Below, piece after piece: positions 1 through 8,730 of a DNA stretch of 64,000 nucleotides. The notes under the pieces were generated by a model, which searched no databases, was not told the origin of the DNA, and saw only the letters and a program-made list of their open reading frames with translations. This DNA is from Cognatishimia sp. WU-CL00825 (GTDB lineage Bacteria; Pseudomonadota; Alphaproteobacteria; Rhodobacterales; Rhodobacteraceae), in assembly GCF_040364665.1 (NCBI RefSeq), contig NZ_BAABWX010000001.1, positions 1,240,001 to 1,304,000 of the forward strand. Direction: 5' to 3'. Within the stretch, counting starts at the first letter, position 1. Every line of letters begins with the position of its first letter. The position numbers and the translations under genes were made by a program.

Positions 1-2277
1 CTGAACCCCACCTTCCTGTTGGGCGCAGCGGGCGCAGAGGGCGGCGTATTCCCCTTCCTAGCTGGCTTTGTCGTGTTCCTGCTTGGAGCATTTGCAGCGT
101 CGATCACAGTTGACGCCATCATGCTGACCCGCCGTCAAAAACGCATCAAGGTTGGCCGCGTGCTGTCACCTTTTGGTTGGTTTATCAAATTGATCGCTGG
201 CAACCCGATCATGCCTTTGGTTTCGATCGCGGCTGTGGGTGGCTTTGTGGTCTCGGTCTTTATGTTCTTTGGCGCAAACAACAATGGCGTCGAATTTTTT
301 GTTGAATCCGAACCTGAACAAGCCATTGTCTATGTTCTGGCAAAAGGCAATCTGTCGCTTGAACAAAAAGACGGCATCGTGTCTCAGGCCGAGGATCTGG
401 TGCTGCAACATCCAGGCATCAAAACCGCGTTCTCTTTTGCGGGCGAAGGCGGCCTGAACAGCAACACCGGTGGCGCACAGCCGCCAAAAGACACCATCGG
501 ACAAATCCAACTGGAAACCATCCCATGGGAAGATCGGCCGGACGCAAGAGAACCGTGGTTTGATATACCCTTCACCGGCATCACCATCAATCGGGCCATC
601 AAGGCCGCTGATTTTGATGGCGATTTGGTGATCGAAGAACTGACCGCCGAGCTCAAGAAAATTCCCGGCGCGCGCATTGAAATTCTGGCCGCAGATCGTG
701 GGCCAGCTTCGGCCAAACCTGTGCACCTGCGCGTCAAAGGCGACAATTGGGACGACTTGATGACCTCGATCAAGATCGCCCGTGACAAATTTGACGACAC
801 CGCTGGTCTGACCCTGATCGAAGACACACGCCCCCTGCCGGGCATCGACTGGCAAATCGACGTCGACGTGCAAAAGGCTGGGCGCTATGGCGCTGACGTC
901 GCCACTGTTGGTGCGATGGTCCAATTGGTGACACGCGGCATTTTGCTAGACACCATGCGCGTTGACAGCTCTGATGAAGAGATCGACATTCGCGTGCGTC
1001 TACCTGAAAAAGATCGCGTGCTGTCCACCTTGGACACTCTGAAAGTGCGCACCCCCGATGGGCTTGTGCCGCTGTCAAACTTCATCACCCGCAAACCGGT
1101 GCCAAAACTGGCCGAAATCAACCGCGTTGACCAGACACGCATCTTTGATGTGAAGGCGGGTGTGCAGCCGGGAATTGAAATTCTTCAGTTGGTTCCGCTG
1201 GACGAAGAAGGAACGGCGCTAGAAACGGGAATTCTAGATGTTGGATTTGGCTATCAGCTAACTCAAGAACAAATCGAAGACGGAGAACCGAGCAACGTCA
1301 ACCTCACAATTCACCGAAATTGGTTTTTTGAATGGATGTTTGGTAAAGAAATTCGCCAGTTCAACGTACCGGACGTCGCTTCAGCAATTTCAATTCAACA
1401 AGTAAACGAACAGCTAGAACAAGGGAATGCAACTGTTAAGTTGGTTCCAATGAGCCCCGCTGAACGTATTGCAAACATAACTTCGTGGCTCCAAGAAACC
1501 AAACCCTTCCCTACTGGCATAGAATGGGAATGGACCGGCGACCAAGAAGACGAAGCCGAAAGCCAAGCGTTCTTGGCCAATGCTTTCCTTGGCGCTTTGG
1601 GTCTGATGTTCATCATTCTGCTGGCCCAGTTCAACAGTTTCTACAACTCTGTTCTGGTTCTTCTCGCGGTGATCCTGTCCACAGCGGGCGTGTTGATCGG
1701 CATGCTGGTCATGGACCAAGCCTTCTCGATTATCATGACAGGCACAGGCATTGTGGCTCTGGCAGGGATTGTGGTGAACAACAACATTGTTCTGATCGAC
1801 ACCTACCAGGAATACAGTCAATTCATGCCGCGAATCGAGGCGATTGTACGCACGGCCCAAGACCGTCTGCGCCCGGTTTTGTTGACCACCATCACCACAA
1901 TGGCAGGTCTTGCCCCAATGATGTTTGGCCTTAGTCTTGATTTCATTGGTGGCGGCTATTCCATCGACAGCCCAACGGCCCTGTGGTGGAAGCAACTGGC
2001 AACCGCCGTGGTCTTTGGCCTTGGCATCGCCACTGTGCTGACCTTGGTCTTCACCCCGTCAATGCTGGCGCTGCGTGTTTGGTTCACCACTTATGTGTCC
2101 TGGGGCTTCCGCCTGATCGCCCGCCTCACCCGTGGCCGTGGCAGCCGCGCGGCGCGCGACTGGGCTTTGCGCCGTGCTGCCAAGCAAATCCGCGCACCAG
2201 AGATCCTTTGGGACGACGGTGCCCCTGCGGTGGACAATGTGACGGATGACGCGACCAAGCTGCAGGCAGCCGAGTGA
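1..2277 (+). CDS. RND-family efflux permease, 3' part (5' end outside window)
   Basis: C-terminal part (about 758 residues) of an inner-membrane RND exporter that uses the proton gradient to extrude compounds with a periplasmic adaptor and an outer-membrane channel. The frame is open from base 1, so the true start lies upstream. Two membrane segments occur in the first 90 residues, followed by a long periplasmic domain. From about residue 520 there is a cluster of membrane helices with the family-typical motifs GIVVNNNIVLIDTY and RLRPVLLTTITTMAGL. The periplasmic domain leads into WEWTGDQEDEAES, typical of this family just before the second helix block. Bases about 1156-1512 have much lower GC and different codon use (GGA, ATA, CTA, GAA) than the flanks, suggesting a mosaic segment. 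Substrate cannot be told from sequence; partner genes would be upstream. Confidence 0.93.
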   Translation: MNPTFLLGAAGAEGGVFPFLAGFVVFLLGAFAASITVDAIMLTRRQKRIKVGRVLSPFGWFIKLIAGNPIMPLVSIAAVGGFVVSVFMFFGANNNGVEFFVESEPEQAIVYVLAKGNLSLEQKDGIVSQAEDLVLQHPGIKTAFSFAGEGGLNSNTGGAQPPKDTIGQIQLETIPWEDRPDAREPWFDIPFTGITINRAIKAADFDGDLVIEELTAELKKIPGARIEILAADRGPASAKPVHLRVKGDNWDDLMTSIKIARDKFDDTAGLTLIEDTRPLPGIDWQIDVDVQKAGRYGADVATVGAMVQLVTRGILLDTMRVDSSDEEIDIRVRLPEKDRVLSTLDTLKVRTPDGLVPLSNFITRKPVPKLAEINRVDQTRIFDVKAGVQPGIEILQLVPLDEEGTALETGILDVGFGYQLTQEQIEDGEPSNVNLTIHRNWFFEWMFGKEIRQFNVPDVASAISIQQVNEQLEQGNATVKLVPMSPAERIANITSWLQETKPFPTGIEWEWTGDQEDEAESQAFLANAFLGALGLMFIILLAQFNSFYNSVLVLLAVILSTAGVLIGMLVMDQAFSIIMTGTGIVALAGIVVNNNIVLIDTYQEYSQFMPRIEAIVRTAQDRLRPVLLTTITTMAGLAPMMFGLSLDFIGGGYSIDSPTALWWKQLATAVVFGLGIATVLTLVFTPSMLALRVWFTTYVSWGFRLIARLTRGRGSRAARDWALRRAAKQIRAPEILWDDGAPAVDNVTDDATKLQAAE

Positions 2278-2292
2278 TTTGGGTGACCTGCG

Positions 2293-2739
2293 GTGAATAC
2301 AATTTCTGAAGTCAGGTTTTTTCTGACGGAATATCTTCAGACCTGTAAAACAATGAATGCGGACCAAGTGTCCGCATTCTGGCATTTTCCATGTGAAATA
2401 TCGGTTTTTGGCAAATCTCGCATTTGCCAAAACCAAACCGAGCTTGCAGCGGCAATTCTGCAATCACAATCGCTCTATGACGCCTATGACATCGCGGCGC
2501 TTCGCAAGAATGTTTGCTTTGTGCACGTACCAGACGACGGCGAAGCTCTGGTCTGCACCCAGGACAAGGCCCTCGACGCTAACGACGAAGTCATGGGGCA
2601 ATGGTCCTGCACATATCTCATGCAAAAACAGCAGGATAACTGCTGGGGCCTGTGCAAACTAAAGATAACCACAGACGATCCAGCAGTGCTCGATCAGGAC
2701 GTGCCCAATCAGGCGGCTTCGCTGCTTTCACTCAGCTGA
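2293..2739 (+). CDS. Small protein, possibly NTF2-like (SnoaL/DUF4440 type) fold
   Basis: 148 residues, starting 15 bases after the RND stop, so probably cotranscribed. I chose GTG at 2293 because it supplies an N-terminal helix (FFLTEYLQTC) before the NADQVSAFWHFPCEISV segment, which resembles the first helix and strand of NTF2-like proteins; the alternative is ATG at 2353. No catalytic motif is visible and the function is unknown. Its last 31 bases overlap, tail to tail, the 3' end of the ABC exporter gene on the other strand. Fold assignment is inference from pattern only. Confidence 0.7.
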   Translation: MNTISEVRFFLTEYLQTCKTMNADQVSAFWHFPCEISVFGKSRICQNQTELAAAILQSQSLYDAYDIAALRKNVCFVHVPDDGEALVCTQDKALDANDEVMGQWSCTYLMQKQQDNCWGLCKLKITTDDPAVLDQDVPNQAASLLSLS

Positions 2740-4532
2740 CGATGCCACAGATGCGCATAACGGCCTTCCCGCTCCAGCAGATCGGCATGTGTGCCTTCTT
2801 CGACAATTAGCCCCTGCTCTAACACCACAATCCGGTCGGCTTCAGCGATGGTGGACAGGCGGTGGGCAATTGTAATCACCGTGCGGCCCTTGCCTGCATG
2901 CGCCAGCGCATCTTTGATGGATTGCTCCGTTTCGGTATCCAGCGCAGATGTCGCCTCATCCAACAACAGCAACGGCGGGTCCTTAAGCAAGGTCCGCGCG
3001 ATGCCTACGCGCTGCTTTTCGCCACCCGACAGCTTCAAGCCACGTTCGCCAACAGCGGTTTCATAGCCCTCTGGAAGCGAGGCAATAAAGTCGTGGATCT
3101 GTGCCGCCTGCGCGGCCGCAATGATATCGGCTTCGGTCGCGCCATCGCGCCCATAAGCGATGTTATAGCGGATGGTGTCATTGAACAGCACCGTGTCCTG
3201 GGGCACCACACCAATGGCGTCATGCAGGCTTTGTTGGGTCACGTCGCGCACGTCCTGACCGTCAATCCGCAATCCGCCCGAATGCACGTCATAAAACCGA
3301 AACAACAACCGACCAATGGTCGATTTACCAGAGCCAGAAGCCCCGACAATCGCAACATTTTGCCCTGCCCCAACCGTCAGGCTCACGCCCTTCAGGATTG
3401 GCCGTGCCTCATCATAGCCAAAGACAACATCGTCCAGTTCAATTTTGCCGCCATCCACCTTCAAAGGCTTGGCGTCCGACAGGTCCTGAACCTCCGCAGG
3501 TTGTTCCAGCAAATCAAACATCTCACCCATATCCACCAGGCTCTGGCGGATCTCGCGATAGACTGTGCCCAAAAAGTTCAGCGGCATGGTGATCTGGATC
3601 ATATAGGCGTTTACCATCACAAAATCGCCCACCGTCAACGAGCCATTTTCGACCCCCATTGCCGCCATCACCATAACCACAACCAAACCGCCAGTGATCA
3701 GGAACGACTGGCCAACATTCAGCGCCGCAAGGCTATAGGCGGTTTTGATCGCTGCAGATTCATATCCCTTCATGGATTGATCATAACGCTGCGCCTCGCG
3801 CCGTTCTGCACCAAAGTACTTAACGGTTTCAAAGTTCAGCAGACTGTCGATGGCCTTTTGATTGGCATCGGTGTCCTGATCATTCATGATCCGGCGCAAT
3901 TTCACGCGCCATTCCGTGACTTTGAACGTAAAGGTCACATAGGCAGCAATTGTCACAACAATCACTGTCAAATACCACACATCCAAAGTGTAATACAAAA
4001 TGGCTGCGATCAAAATCAGCTCAAGGATCAGCGGCCCAATGGAAAACAACATAAAGCGCAGCAGAAACTCAACGCCTTTGACCCCGCGCTCAATGATCCG
4101 GCTCAGACCACCGGTCTTGCGGGTGATATGATAACGCATTGATAATCGGTGAATATGTTCAAAGGTTTCCAGAGCCAGCCGCCGCAAAGCCCGTTGGCCG
4201 ACACGGGCAAAAACCGCATCTCGCAGGTTCTGAAACGCCACAGCCATCAACCGCGCTAGCCCATAAGCAACCGTCAGGCCAACCGCGCCCAGCATCAAGG
4301 TTGACGCGCCTTCCAGCGCCAAGGTATCAACCGCACCTTTATAGATTTGTGGCACATAAACCGCGATGGCTTTAGAGGCGATAAGTGCCGACATCGCCAG
4401 CACCACCCGCTGCTTTACCCACAGTTGGTCCTTTGGCCATAAATAGGGTGCAACCCGGCGAATAATCTGCCAACCAGAGCGATCTTTTGCCCGTGCCAAC
4501 TCCTCATCAGATGCCGTGCGCCATTTTTGCAT
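2709..4532 (-). CDS. Atm1/HMT1-type ABC exporter, fused permease-ATPase
   Basis: 607-residue half-transporter that works as a homodimer in the inner membrane. Residues about 35-330 form the six-helix export domain. The ATPase domain has Walker A GASGSGKST near residue 400, signature LSGGEKQRVGIART and Walker B LLLLDEATSALD, then the switch histidine in TIAHRLST. The stretch DTDANQKAIDSLLNFETVKYF near residues 220-240 is the hallmark of the Atm1/ABCB7 subfamily, whose members export glutathione-linked compounds and support iron-sulfur or heavy-metal homeostasis. No metal or Fe-S genes adjoin it, so the substrate is inferred from family only. It lies downstream of the LysM gene on the same strand, 165 bases away, behind a repeat element that may end that transcript. 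Confidence 0.92.
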   Translation of the reverse strand: MQKWRTASDEELARAKDRSGWQIIRRVAPYLWPKDQLWVKQRVVLAMSALIASKAIAVYVPQIYKGAVDTLALEGASTLMLGAVGLTVAYGLARLMAVAFQNLRDAVFARVGQRALRRLALETFEHIHRLSMRYHITRKTGGLSRIIERGVKGVEFLLRFMLFSIGPLILELILIAAILYYTLDVWYLTVIVVTIAAYVTFTFKVTEWRVKLRRIMNDQDTDANQKAIDSLLNFETVKYFGAERREAQRYDQSMKGYESAAIKTAYSLAALNVGQSFLITGGLVVVMVMAAMGVENGSLTVGDFVMVNAYMIQITMPLNFLGTVYREIRQSLVDMGEMFDLLEQPAEVQDLSDAKPLKVDGGKIELDDVVFGYDEARPILKGVSLTVGAGQNVAIVGASGSGKSTIGRLLFRFYDVHSGGLRIDGQDVRDVTQQSLHDAIGVVPQDTVLFNDTIRYNIAYGRDGATEADIIAAAQAAQIHDFIASLPEGYETAVGERGLKLSGGEKQRVGIARTLLKDPPLLLLDEATSALDTETEQSIKDALAHAGKGRTVITIAHRLSTIAEADRIVVLEQGLIVEEGTHADLLEREGRYAHLWHRQLSESSEAA

Positions 4533-4604
4533 GATCCGCCCCCATTTTCGCTGCCCAGCTCAATGACTTAAGCCCCCAAGCCCCAAAAGACCAGCCCAAG
4601 GCCC

Positions 4605-4673
4605 ATTCACCTTTGAATAAATACTCGCGGGGGTGAATTGGCCCTTGGGCCAAGCGGGGGCAGACCGCCCCCG
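4605..4673 (-). repeat. Intergenic element R1: GAGTATTT box plus G/C hairpins
   Basis: Between the LysM gene stop and the ABC gene start. Read on the minus strand it gives a CGGGGGC/GCCCCCG hairpin (4655-4661 with 4667-4673), a GGCCC-rich inverted repeat with ATTCACC/GGTGAAT arms (4605-4611 with 4632-4638), and the box GCGAGTATTTATTCAAAGG. It shares its core with five other elements in this window and sits in the 3' region of the upstream gene. Confidence 0.6.
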
Positions 4674-4697
4674 TCGACGTGCCAATGTTCAAAGCGT

Positions 4698-6185
4698 TTA
4701 CTCAGGAACCGTGAACACCTGCCCCGGATAAATCAGATCCGGATTGCGAATACGATCTTTGTTGGCTTCAAACACTTTGATGTATTGAATGCCATCGCCA
4801 TAGTTATCCCGTGCAATCGCCCAAAGCGTGTTGCCCGGTTGAACCGTGACGGCCAGCACGCGCTTTTGCGCAACCTCAATTGCTGCGGTCTGCAATTCTT
4901 CGCGCGGTTCGCGCTTAAACGGGGTTTCCACCCGCGACACCACGGTGCCTGCGTCAGAAATCTGATCCACCCGCAGCGTATACACACCTGTGTCCACGTC
5001 TGGCAGTTCAGCTTGCCAACTGCCGTTGTCGGCAACCGGCACCACAAGACGCTGCTGATTGTTCAGATAGACCCGCACAAAACCCTGTTGGGTGGCCCGC
5101 CCTGACAATTGCACCGCCCCGTCAGCTGCATAGCTGATCGCGTCCAGTGCAATTGTGTTCAAAACCTCTTCAGAGGTATCTGGCTGTGGCGCTTGCAACA
5201 GCCGTGCGCCATCATTGTCATTCACGATCACAGTCGGCACTGCAGGTCGAGCCGGCTCAAGCACTGAGGGCTGATCCACCGCGCCAGCCGCGTCAACAGA
5301 AGCAATCTCAAGCGCGCCAGTGCTTTCGCTGTCTTCTGCAACTTCAGCATTGGCAACCGCAGCGGGCTTTGCTGTCACTGGCTGAGTGTCCGCATCCGGC
5401 GTCACAGCGGCGACAGTATCTGCACCTGTATCAGCCGGGGCCTCCCCCGCAACAGGCATCGTTTTTTCCCCAGGCGCTACCGCCGCTTCTGTGGTCTTGG
5501 TCACAGACCCAGAAGCTGTCTCTGATTGGGGTGCCAATCCGGCCAGCTCTGTTGCTTCTGGAACCGTCGGAGCAGCAACCACCTTTGGCGTCGGCGCGAC
5601 AATCACTGTAGCATCAGACTGCTGTTCTTGCCCATCAACGTTTTGGGACAAGCTCAATACCTGCGCATCATCGCTGGGTTGCAACGTCACAAAGCTCGTA
5701 AAACTGCCATCTTGCCCGGCAGTCACTTCTGCCACTTTCGCACCATCAACCACAATCGACACTGTCGCGCCTTCAGCAGCTGACCCGGCAATCAGCGCGC
5801 TGCCATCGGTTTCAACCCGAACAACATCAAAGGCAGGCACCGTGGTTCCCACACTCTCTGAATTCTCGGCCTTTTTTGCGGTCTCAGCGTTCTCTGGCGT
5901 CGCACCAGAAGGTGCCGCTGCAGGCAAAGCGGTATCAGCAGCCGCTGCTTCTGGCTTTTCCGCGGGTTGTGACGCTGGTTTTTTGATTTCAGCTGCAGGC
6001 GCCGCGGCGATCTCAATCCCGGCTTTCTCAGCCTTAACTGCGGCGGATTTTGGCGTTGTTCCAGCGGTATCAACCGCCTCTGGCGCAAACACCCCCCCAA
6101 CATAAAGCCCAATTCCTATGGCCACAATGGCTGCGGCCCCGATCGCAGCGGCGCTAGACGTCGCTGCTGATGCAATTTTACTCAT
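4698..6185 (-). CDS. Membrane-anchored LysM protein with Ig-like repeats
   Basis: 495 residues from ATG at 6185, preceded by a GGGGAAAGGG Shine-Dalgarno stretch. A longer frame to 6371 would run into the divergent LOG gene and is rejected. Order: short N-terminus (MSKIASAATSS), one membrane anchor (AIVAIGIGLYVGGVF), a long Ala/Pro/Glu/Thr-rich linker, a bacterial Ig-like domain (ALIAGSAAEGATVSIVVDG), more disordered linker, a second Ig-like domain (AVQLSGRATQQGFVRVYL), and a C-terminal LysM domain (VQPGNTLWAIARDNYGDG to NPDLIYPGQVFTVPE). LysM binds peptidoglycan glycan, so the protein should bridge inner membrane and cell wall. The architecture is common in Rhodobacterales; its cellular role is not settled. 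Confidence 0.93.
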   Translation of the reverse strand: MSKIASAATSSAAAIGAAAIVAIGIGLYVGGVFAPEAVDTAGTTPKSAAVKAEKAGIEIAAAPAAEIKKPASQPAEKPEAAAADTALPAAAPSGATPENAETAKKAENSESVGTTVPAFDVVRVETDGSALIAGSAAEGATVSIVVDGAKVAEVTAGQDGSFTSFVTLQPSDDAQVLSLSQNVDGQEQQSDATVIVAPTPKVVAAPTVPEATELAGLAPQSETASGSVTKTTEAAVAPGEKTMPVAGEAPADTGADTVAAVTPDADTQPVTAKPAAVANAEVAEDSESTGALEIASVDAAGAVDQPSVLEPARPAVPTVIVNDNDGARLLQAPQPDTSEEVLNTIALDAISYAADGAVQLSGRATQQGFVRVYLNNQQRLVVPVADNGSWQAELPDVDTGVYTLRVDQISDAGTVVSRVETPFKREPREELQTAAIEVAQKRVLAVTVQPGNTLWAIARDNYGDGIQYIKVFEANKDRIRNPDLIYPGQVFTVPE

Positions 6186-6285
6186 TGCTGCCCTTTCCCC
6201 AGATATTGGCAGTCGTCTCGGTTGAGCGACACTATCAACTTGGGTAAGTGTGGTCAAAAGAGCATTCAAAACATTGGAATATTCT

Positions 6286-6837
6286 ATGGCCAAGACGTCA
6301 ATTTGTGTCTTTTGCGGATCACGTTCCGGGATTGACCCCGCATACGAAACAGCCGCCACACAGTTGGGCAAAGCAATCGTTGCCGAAAACTGGCGTCTGG
6401 TTTACGGCGCGGGGGACGTTGGGTTGATGGGCGCGACGGCCCGCGCGACACAGGATGCTGGCGGTGAAACCTTTGGTGTGATCCCAACCCACCTGCTAAA
6501 ACGTGAGGTCGGTAAAACTGACCTCACGCAATTTGTGGTCACCGAAAACATGCACGAGCGCAAGAAAGTCATGTTCATGAACAGCAACGCTATTGTTGTC
6601 CTGCCAGGCGGCGCTGGCTCACTTGACGAATTCTTCGAGATCCTGACCTGGCGCCAATTGGGCCTGCATGAAAACCCGATAATTCTGTGTAACATCAATC
6701 AATATTGGCAGCCGTTGATTGATCTGGTTGATCATGTGGTCGCGCAAGGGTTTGCTGACCCGTCACTCAAAGGCTACTTTCAGGTGTGTGAAACCATTGC
6801 CGAAACCACTCAAGCTTTGAAAACCAAGTTTTCTTAA
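6286..6837 (+). CDS. LOG-family nucleoside 5'-monophosphate phosphoribohydrolase
   Basis: 183 residues from ATG at 6286 (MAKTSICVFCGSRSG). This Rossmann-fold family (TIGR00730 type) releases the base from nucleoside monophosphates; plant and some bacterial members activate cytokinins. The two family signatures are present with changes: GAGDVGLMG in place of the usual GGG-x-x-GLMG, and PGGAGSLDEFFE in place of PGG-x-GT-x-x-E. Catalytic Arg (MHERK) and Glu are kept. It is divergent from the LysM gene, 100 bases away, and is followed by a strong stem-loop terminator. Confidence 0.9.
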   Translation: MAKTSICVFCGSRSGIDPAYETAATQLGKAIVAENWRLVYGAGDVGLMGATARATQDAGGETFGVIPTHLLKREVGKTDLTQFVVTENMHERKKVMFMNSNAIVVLPGGAGSLDEFFEILTWRQLGLHENPIILCNINQYWQPLIDLVDHVVAQGFADPSLKGYFQVCETIAETTQALKTKFS

Positions 6838-6856
6838 GCACGTACTGCAAACAAAT

Positions 6857-6887
6857 AAGGCCCCAGGAAATCCCGAGGCCTTTTTTT
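6857..6887. terminator. Terminator between LOG gene and sodB
   Basis: AAGGCC (6857-6862) pairs with GGCCTT (6877-6882), and seven T follow on the plus strand. It ends the LOG transcript; the same stem read on the minus strand lies just after sodB and may serve it weakly. Confidence 0.75.
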
Positions 6888-6912
6888 CAGATACACGGAA
6901 ATCTTTAGCAGA

Positions 6913-7512
6913 TCACAGACGACCCGCGACGTTTTCCCAGTCCACCAGGTTGTCCAAAAAGTTGGACAGGTAGACAGGACGTTTGTTGCGGAAGTCGATG
7001 TAATAAGAATGCTCCCAAACATCACAACCCAAAAGCGCCGTTTGACCAAAGCACAATGGGTTCACACCGTTTTCAGTTTTGGTAACAGCCAAAGATCCGT
7101 CAGCATTCTTTACCAACCAAGCCCAGCCAGACCCAAATTGGCCTGCACCCGCGGCAGAGAACTGTTTTTTGAAATCGTCAACGGAGCCAAAGCTCTCAAC
7201 AATCGCTTTTTCCAGCTCGCCTGGCATAGCTGTCTTGTTGGGGCCCATCATTTCCCAGAATTGGTTGTGGTTCCAAAGCTGAGAGATGTTGTTGAAAATA
7301 CCGTTTTGCGCAACAGATGTCGCGTTATAGGTGCCAACAATGATCTCTTCGAGGGTCTTACCCTCCCACTCGGTGCCAGCAATCGCAGCATTGCCGTTTG
7401 TGACATAGGCATTGTGGTGCAGGTCGTGGTGGAATTCCAGCGTTTCAGCTGACATGCCGTGCGCTGCCAATGCATCGTGGGCGTAAGGAAGATCAGGAAG
7501 TTCAAAAGCCAT
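6913..7512 (-). CDS. sodB: Superoxide dismutase, iron type
   Basis: 199 residues; converts superoxide to oxygen and hydrogen peroxide in the cytoplasm. Metal ligands are visible: His28 in LEFHHDLHHNAY, the His in LWNHNQFW, and Asp and His in CDVWEHSYY. The spacing and the GAGQFGSGWAWLV motif fit the Fe/Mn family; FNNISQLWNHNQFW and the family context favour iron, although cambialistic use cannot be excluded. A strong GAGGAGG ribosome binding site precedes ATG 7512. It is transcribed toward the LOG gene. Confidence 0.96.
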   Translation of the reverse strand: MAFELPDLPYAHDALAAHGMSAETLEFHHDLHHNAYVTNGNAAIAGTEWEGKTLEEIIVGTYNATSVAQNGIFNNISQLWNHNQFWEMMGPNKTAMPGELEKAIVESFGSVDDFKKQFSAAGAGQFGSGWAWLVKNADGSLAVTKTENGVNPLCFGQTALLGCDVWEHSYYIDFRNKRPVYLSNFLDNLVDWENVAGRL

Positions 7513-7639
7513 GGTGGCCTCCTCATAAGTTCGTGCGGTCTCTCTGGATCACAGATGTGAGTTTTTGGCGCAAAAGGTCAAGGGCAAAGCGCATTCCGCC
7601 CTGCCCTGACCTTGATAAAAACCCGGTTGCGACGTCAAA

Positions 7640-8050
7640 TTAGCCTTTCAAGACCGCGCAACGCCCTTTGCCCTGAAAAGTATTGCGATAGCCACGAGGC
7701 TCGATCATCACATTGGCTTTCTGGGTTTTCTTCACGATAACCACGCGGTAATCCATCGAAACATTCTGGTTTGTAGAGCTTTTCATACGCTCTATTGACC
7801 AGCCAACAGAAACGCTTTTCTCGGTATGGCGGCGGATCTTTGCTTTGCGCCAACCGTTCTTGTCAGCACCTTGTTTGCGGCCATCACGAATAGCCGCGCT
7901 GTTGTTTTCAGCATCAACTTTGATGAAAAACACATCCGGAACCCAATTGCCGGTACCAGCGCCCGAGAAATCACATTTGTAAGTGTCTGCAGCTGAAGCA
8001 ACAGAGCCAAGACCGGCCATAAAAACGGCTGCGAGAACCAAAGACTTCAT
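7640..8050 (-). CDS. Small secreted protein of unknown function
   Basis: 136 residues with a clear Sec signal peptide (MKSLVLAAVFMAGLGSVASA, cleavage before ADTYKC). The mature protein of about 116 residues is basic and has a Cys near each end (YKCDF and GRCAVL) that could form one disulfide. I do not recognise a family. The upstream region carries an AAAGGTTAG ribosome binding site. An imperfect stem at 7574-7613 after the stop may end the transcript but has no T-run. Confidence 0.85.
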   Translation of the reverse strand: MKSLVLAAVFMAGLGSVASAADTYKCDFSGAGTGNWVPDVFFIKVDAENNSAAIRDGRKQGADKNGWRKAKIRRHTEKSVSVGWSIERMKSSTNQNVSMDYRVVIVKKTQKANVMIEPRGYRNTFQGKGRCAVLKG

Positions 8051-8178
8051 AAAACTAACCTTTGCTTAATTGACTTTTTCCATAAAAGCTTGGGCTGCAT
8101 AGCGCGCAGCGACAGCGCTCCTTTGCGCTACCGCTAAAATAATTCTCACCCAGAGTCTATACACGCTGTGATAGAAAG

Positions 8179-8730
8179 TCAGCCGATCAAGCGTTCTGGC
8201 TGCAATCCACCTGCTGTTTGGCTCAATGTATCAAACGCATATGTGCCAAATGACGGAAAACACACCAGATTTGCGGTATCATCCGCCACAAACCAGACCG
8301 CTGCAGCGATCTGCGCCAAACGTGATCGCCGATAGTCCCCGACCGCAAAACTCTCTGGCGCAAAATCGACCGGCATCAGTTTGGCCAATACTTCTCGCAC
8401 GCGTTCGCCAGTCAAACGCAACTGAACCCGCGCATCCGAAACGTCTTCCACCAACGCATGTTGCCCCTCCAAAGAGGCGCGCAGTTTCGCCACCAGGTCA
8501 GCGACAGCCGCATGTTTGACAAACAACAGCAGCTCATCAGGCGACATCCAGGCAATTTGCCCAGCGTCACAGTTGATCACCTTGCGAATACCAGGAATTT
8601 CAGCCCCAAAAACCGACTGAATGGCCGCAATCATCTGTGATGAAGCCAGATCGCCGCGCAGCGTTATCATACCCGTCACTGGCATCTCGGTGACATTCAC
8701 GGTTCCCTTAAAGGACTTTAGCTCAGACAT
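8179..8730 (-). CDS. soxG: Sarcosine oxidase, gamma subunit
   Basis: 183 residues from ATG 8730, which overlaps the soxA stop as ATGTCTGA; a GGGGAAAAG ribosome binding site precedes it, so I prefer it to the in-frame starts at 8745 and 8754. Gamma is the smallest-but-one subunit of the heterotetrameric enzyme that oxidises sarcosine to glycine, formaldehyde (or methylene-tetrahydrofolate) and hydrogen peroxide. It has the GcvT-like fold seen in this subunit (SPDELLLF, RLTGERVREVLAKLMPVDF). Last gene of soxBDAG; an imperfect AGCGGTAGCGC stem follows. Confidence 0.93.
   Translation of the reverse strand: MSELKSFKGTVNVTEMPVTGMITLRGDLASSQMIAAIQSVFGAEIPGIRKVINCDAGQIAWMSPDELLLFVKHAAVADLVAKLRASLEGQHALVEDVSDARVQLRLTGERVREVLAKLMPVDFAPESFAVGDYRRSRLAQIAAAVWFVADDTANLVCFPSFGTYAFDTLSQTAGGLQPERLIG

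Noticed and set aside
2862..4142. 426-codon plus-strand frame opposite the Atm1-type gene
   Set aside because: Lies wholly antisense to a clear ABC gene; composition is that of a shadow frame.
7574..7613. Stem after the small secreted protein gene as a terminator
   Set aside because: AAGGTCA/TGACCTT arms pair, but the bases after the stem on the minus strand are not T-rich; kept only as a remark.
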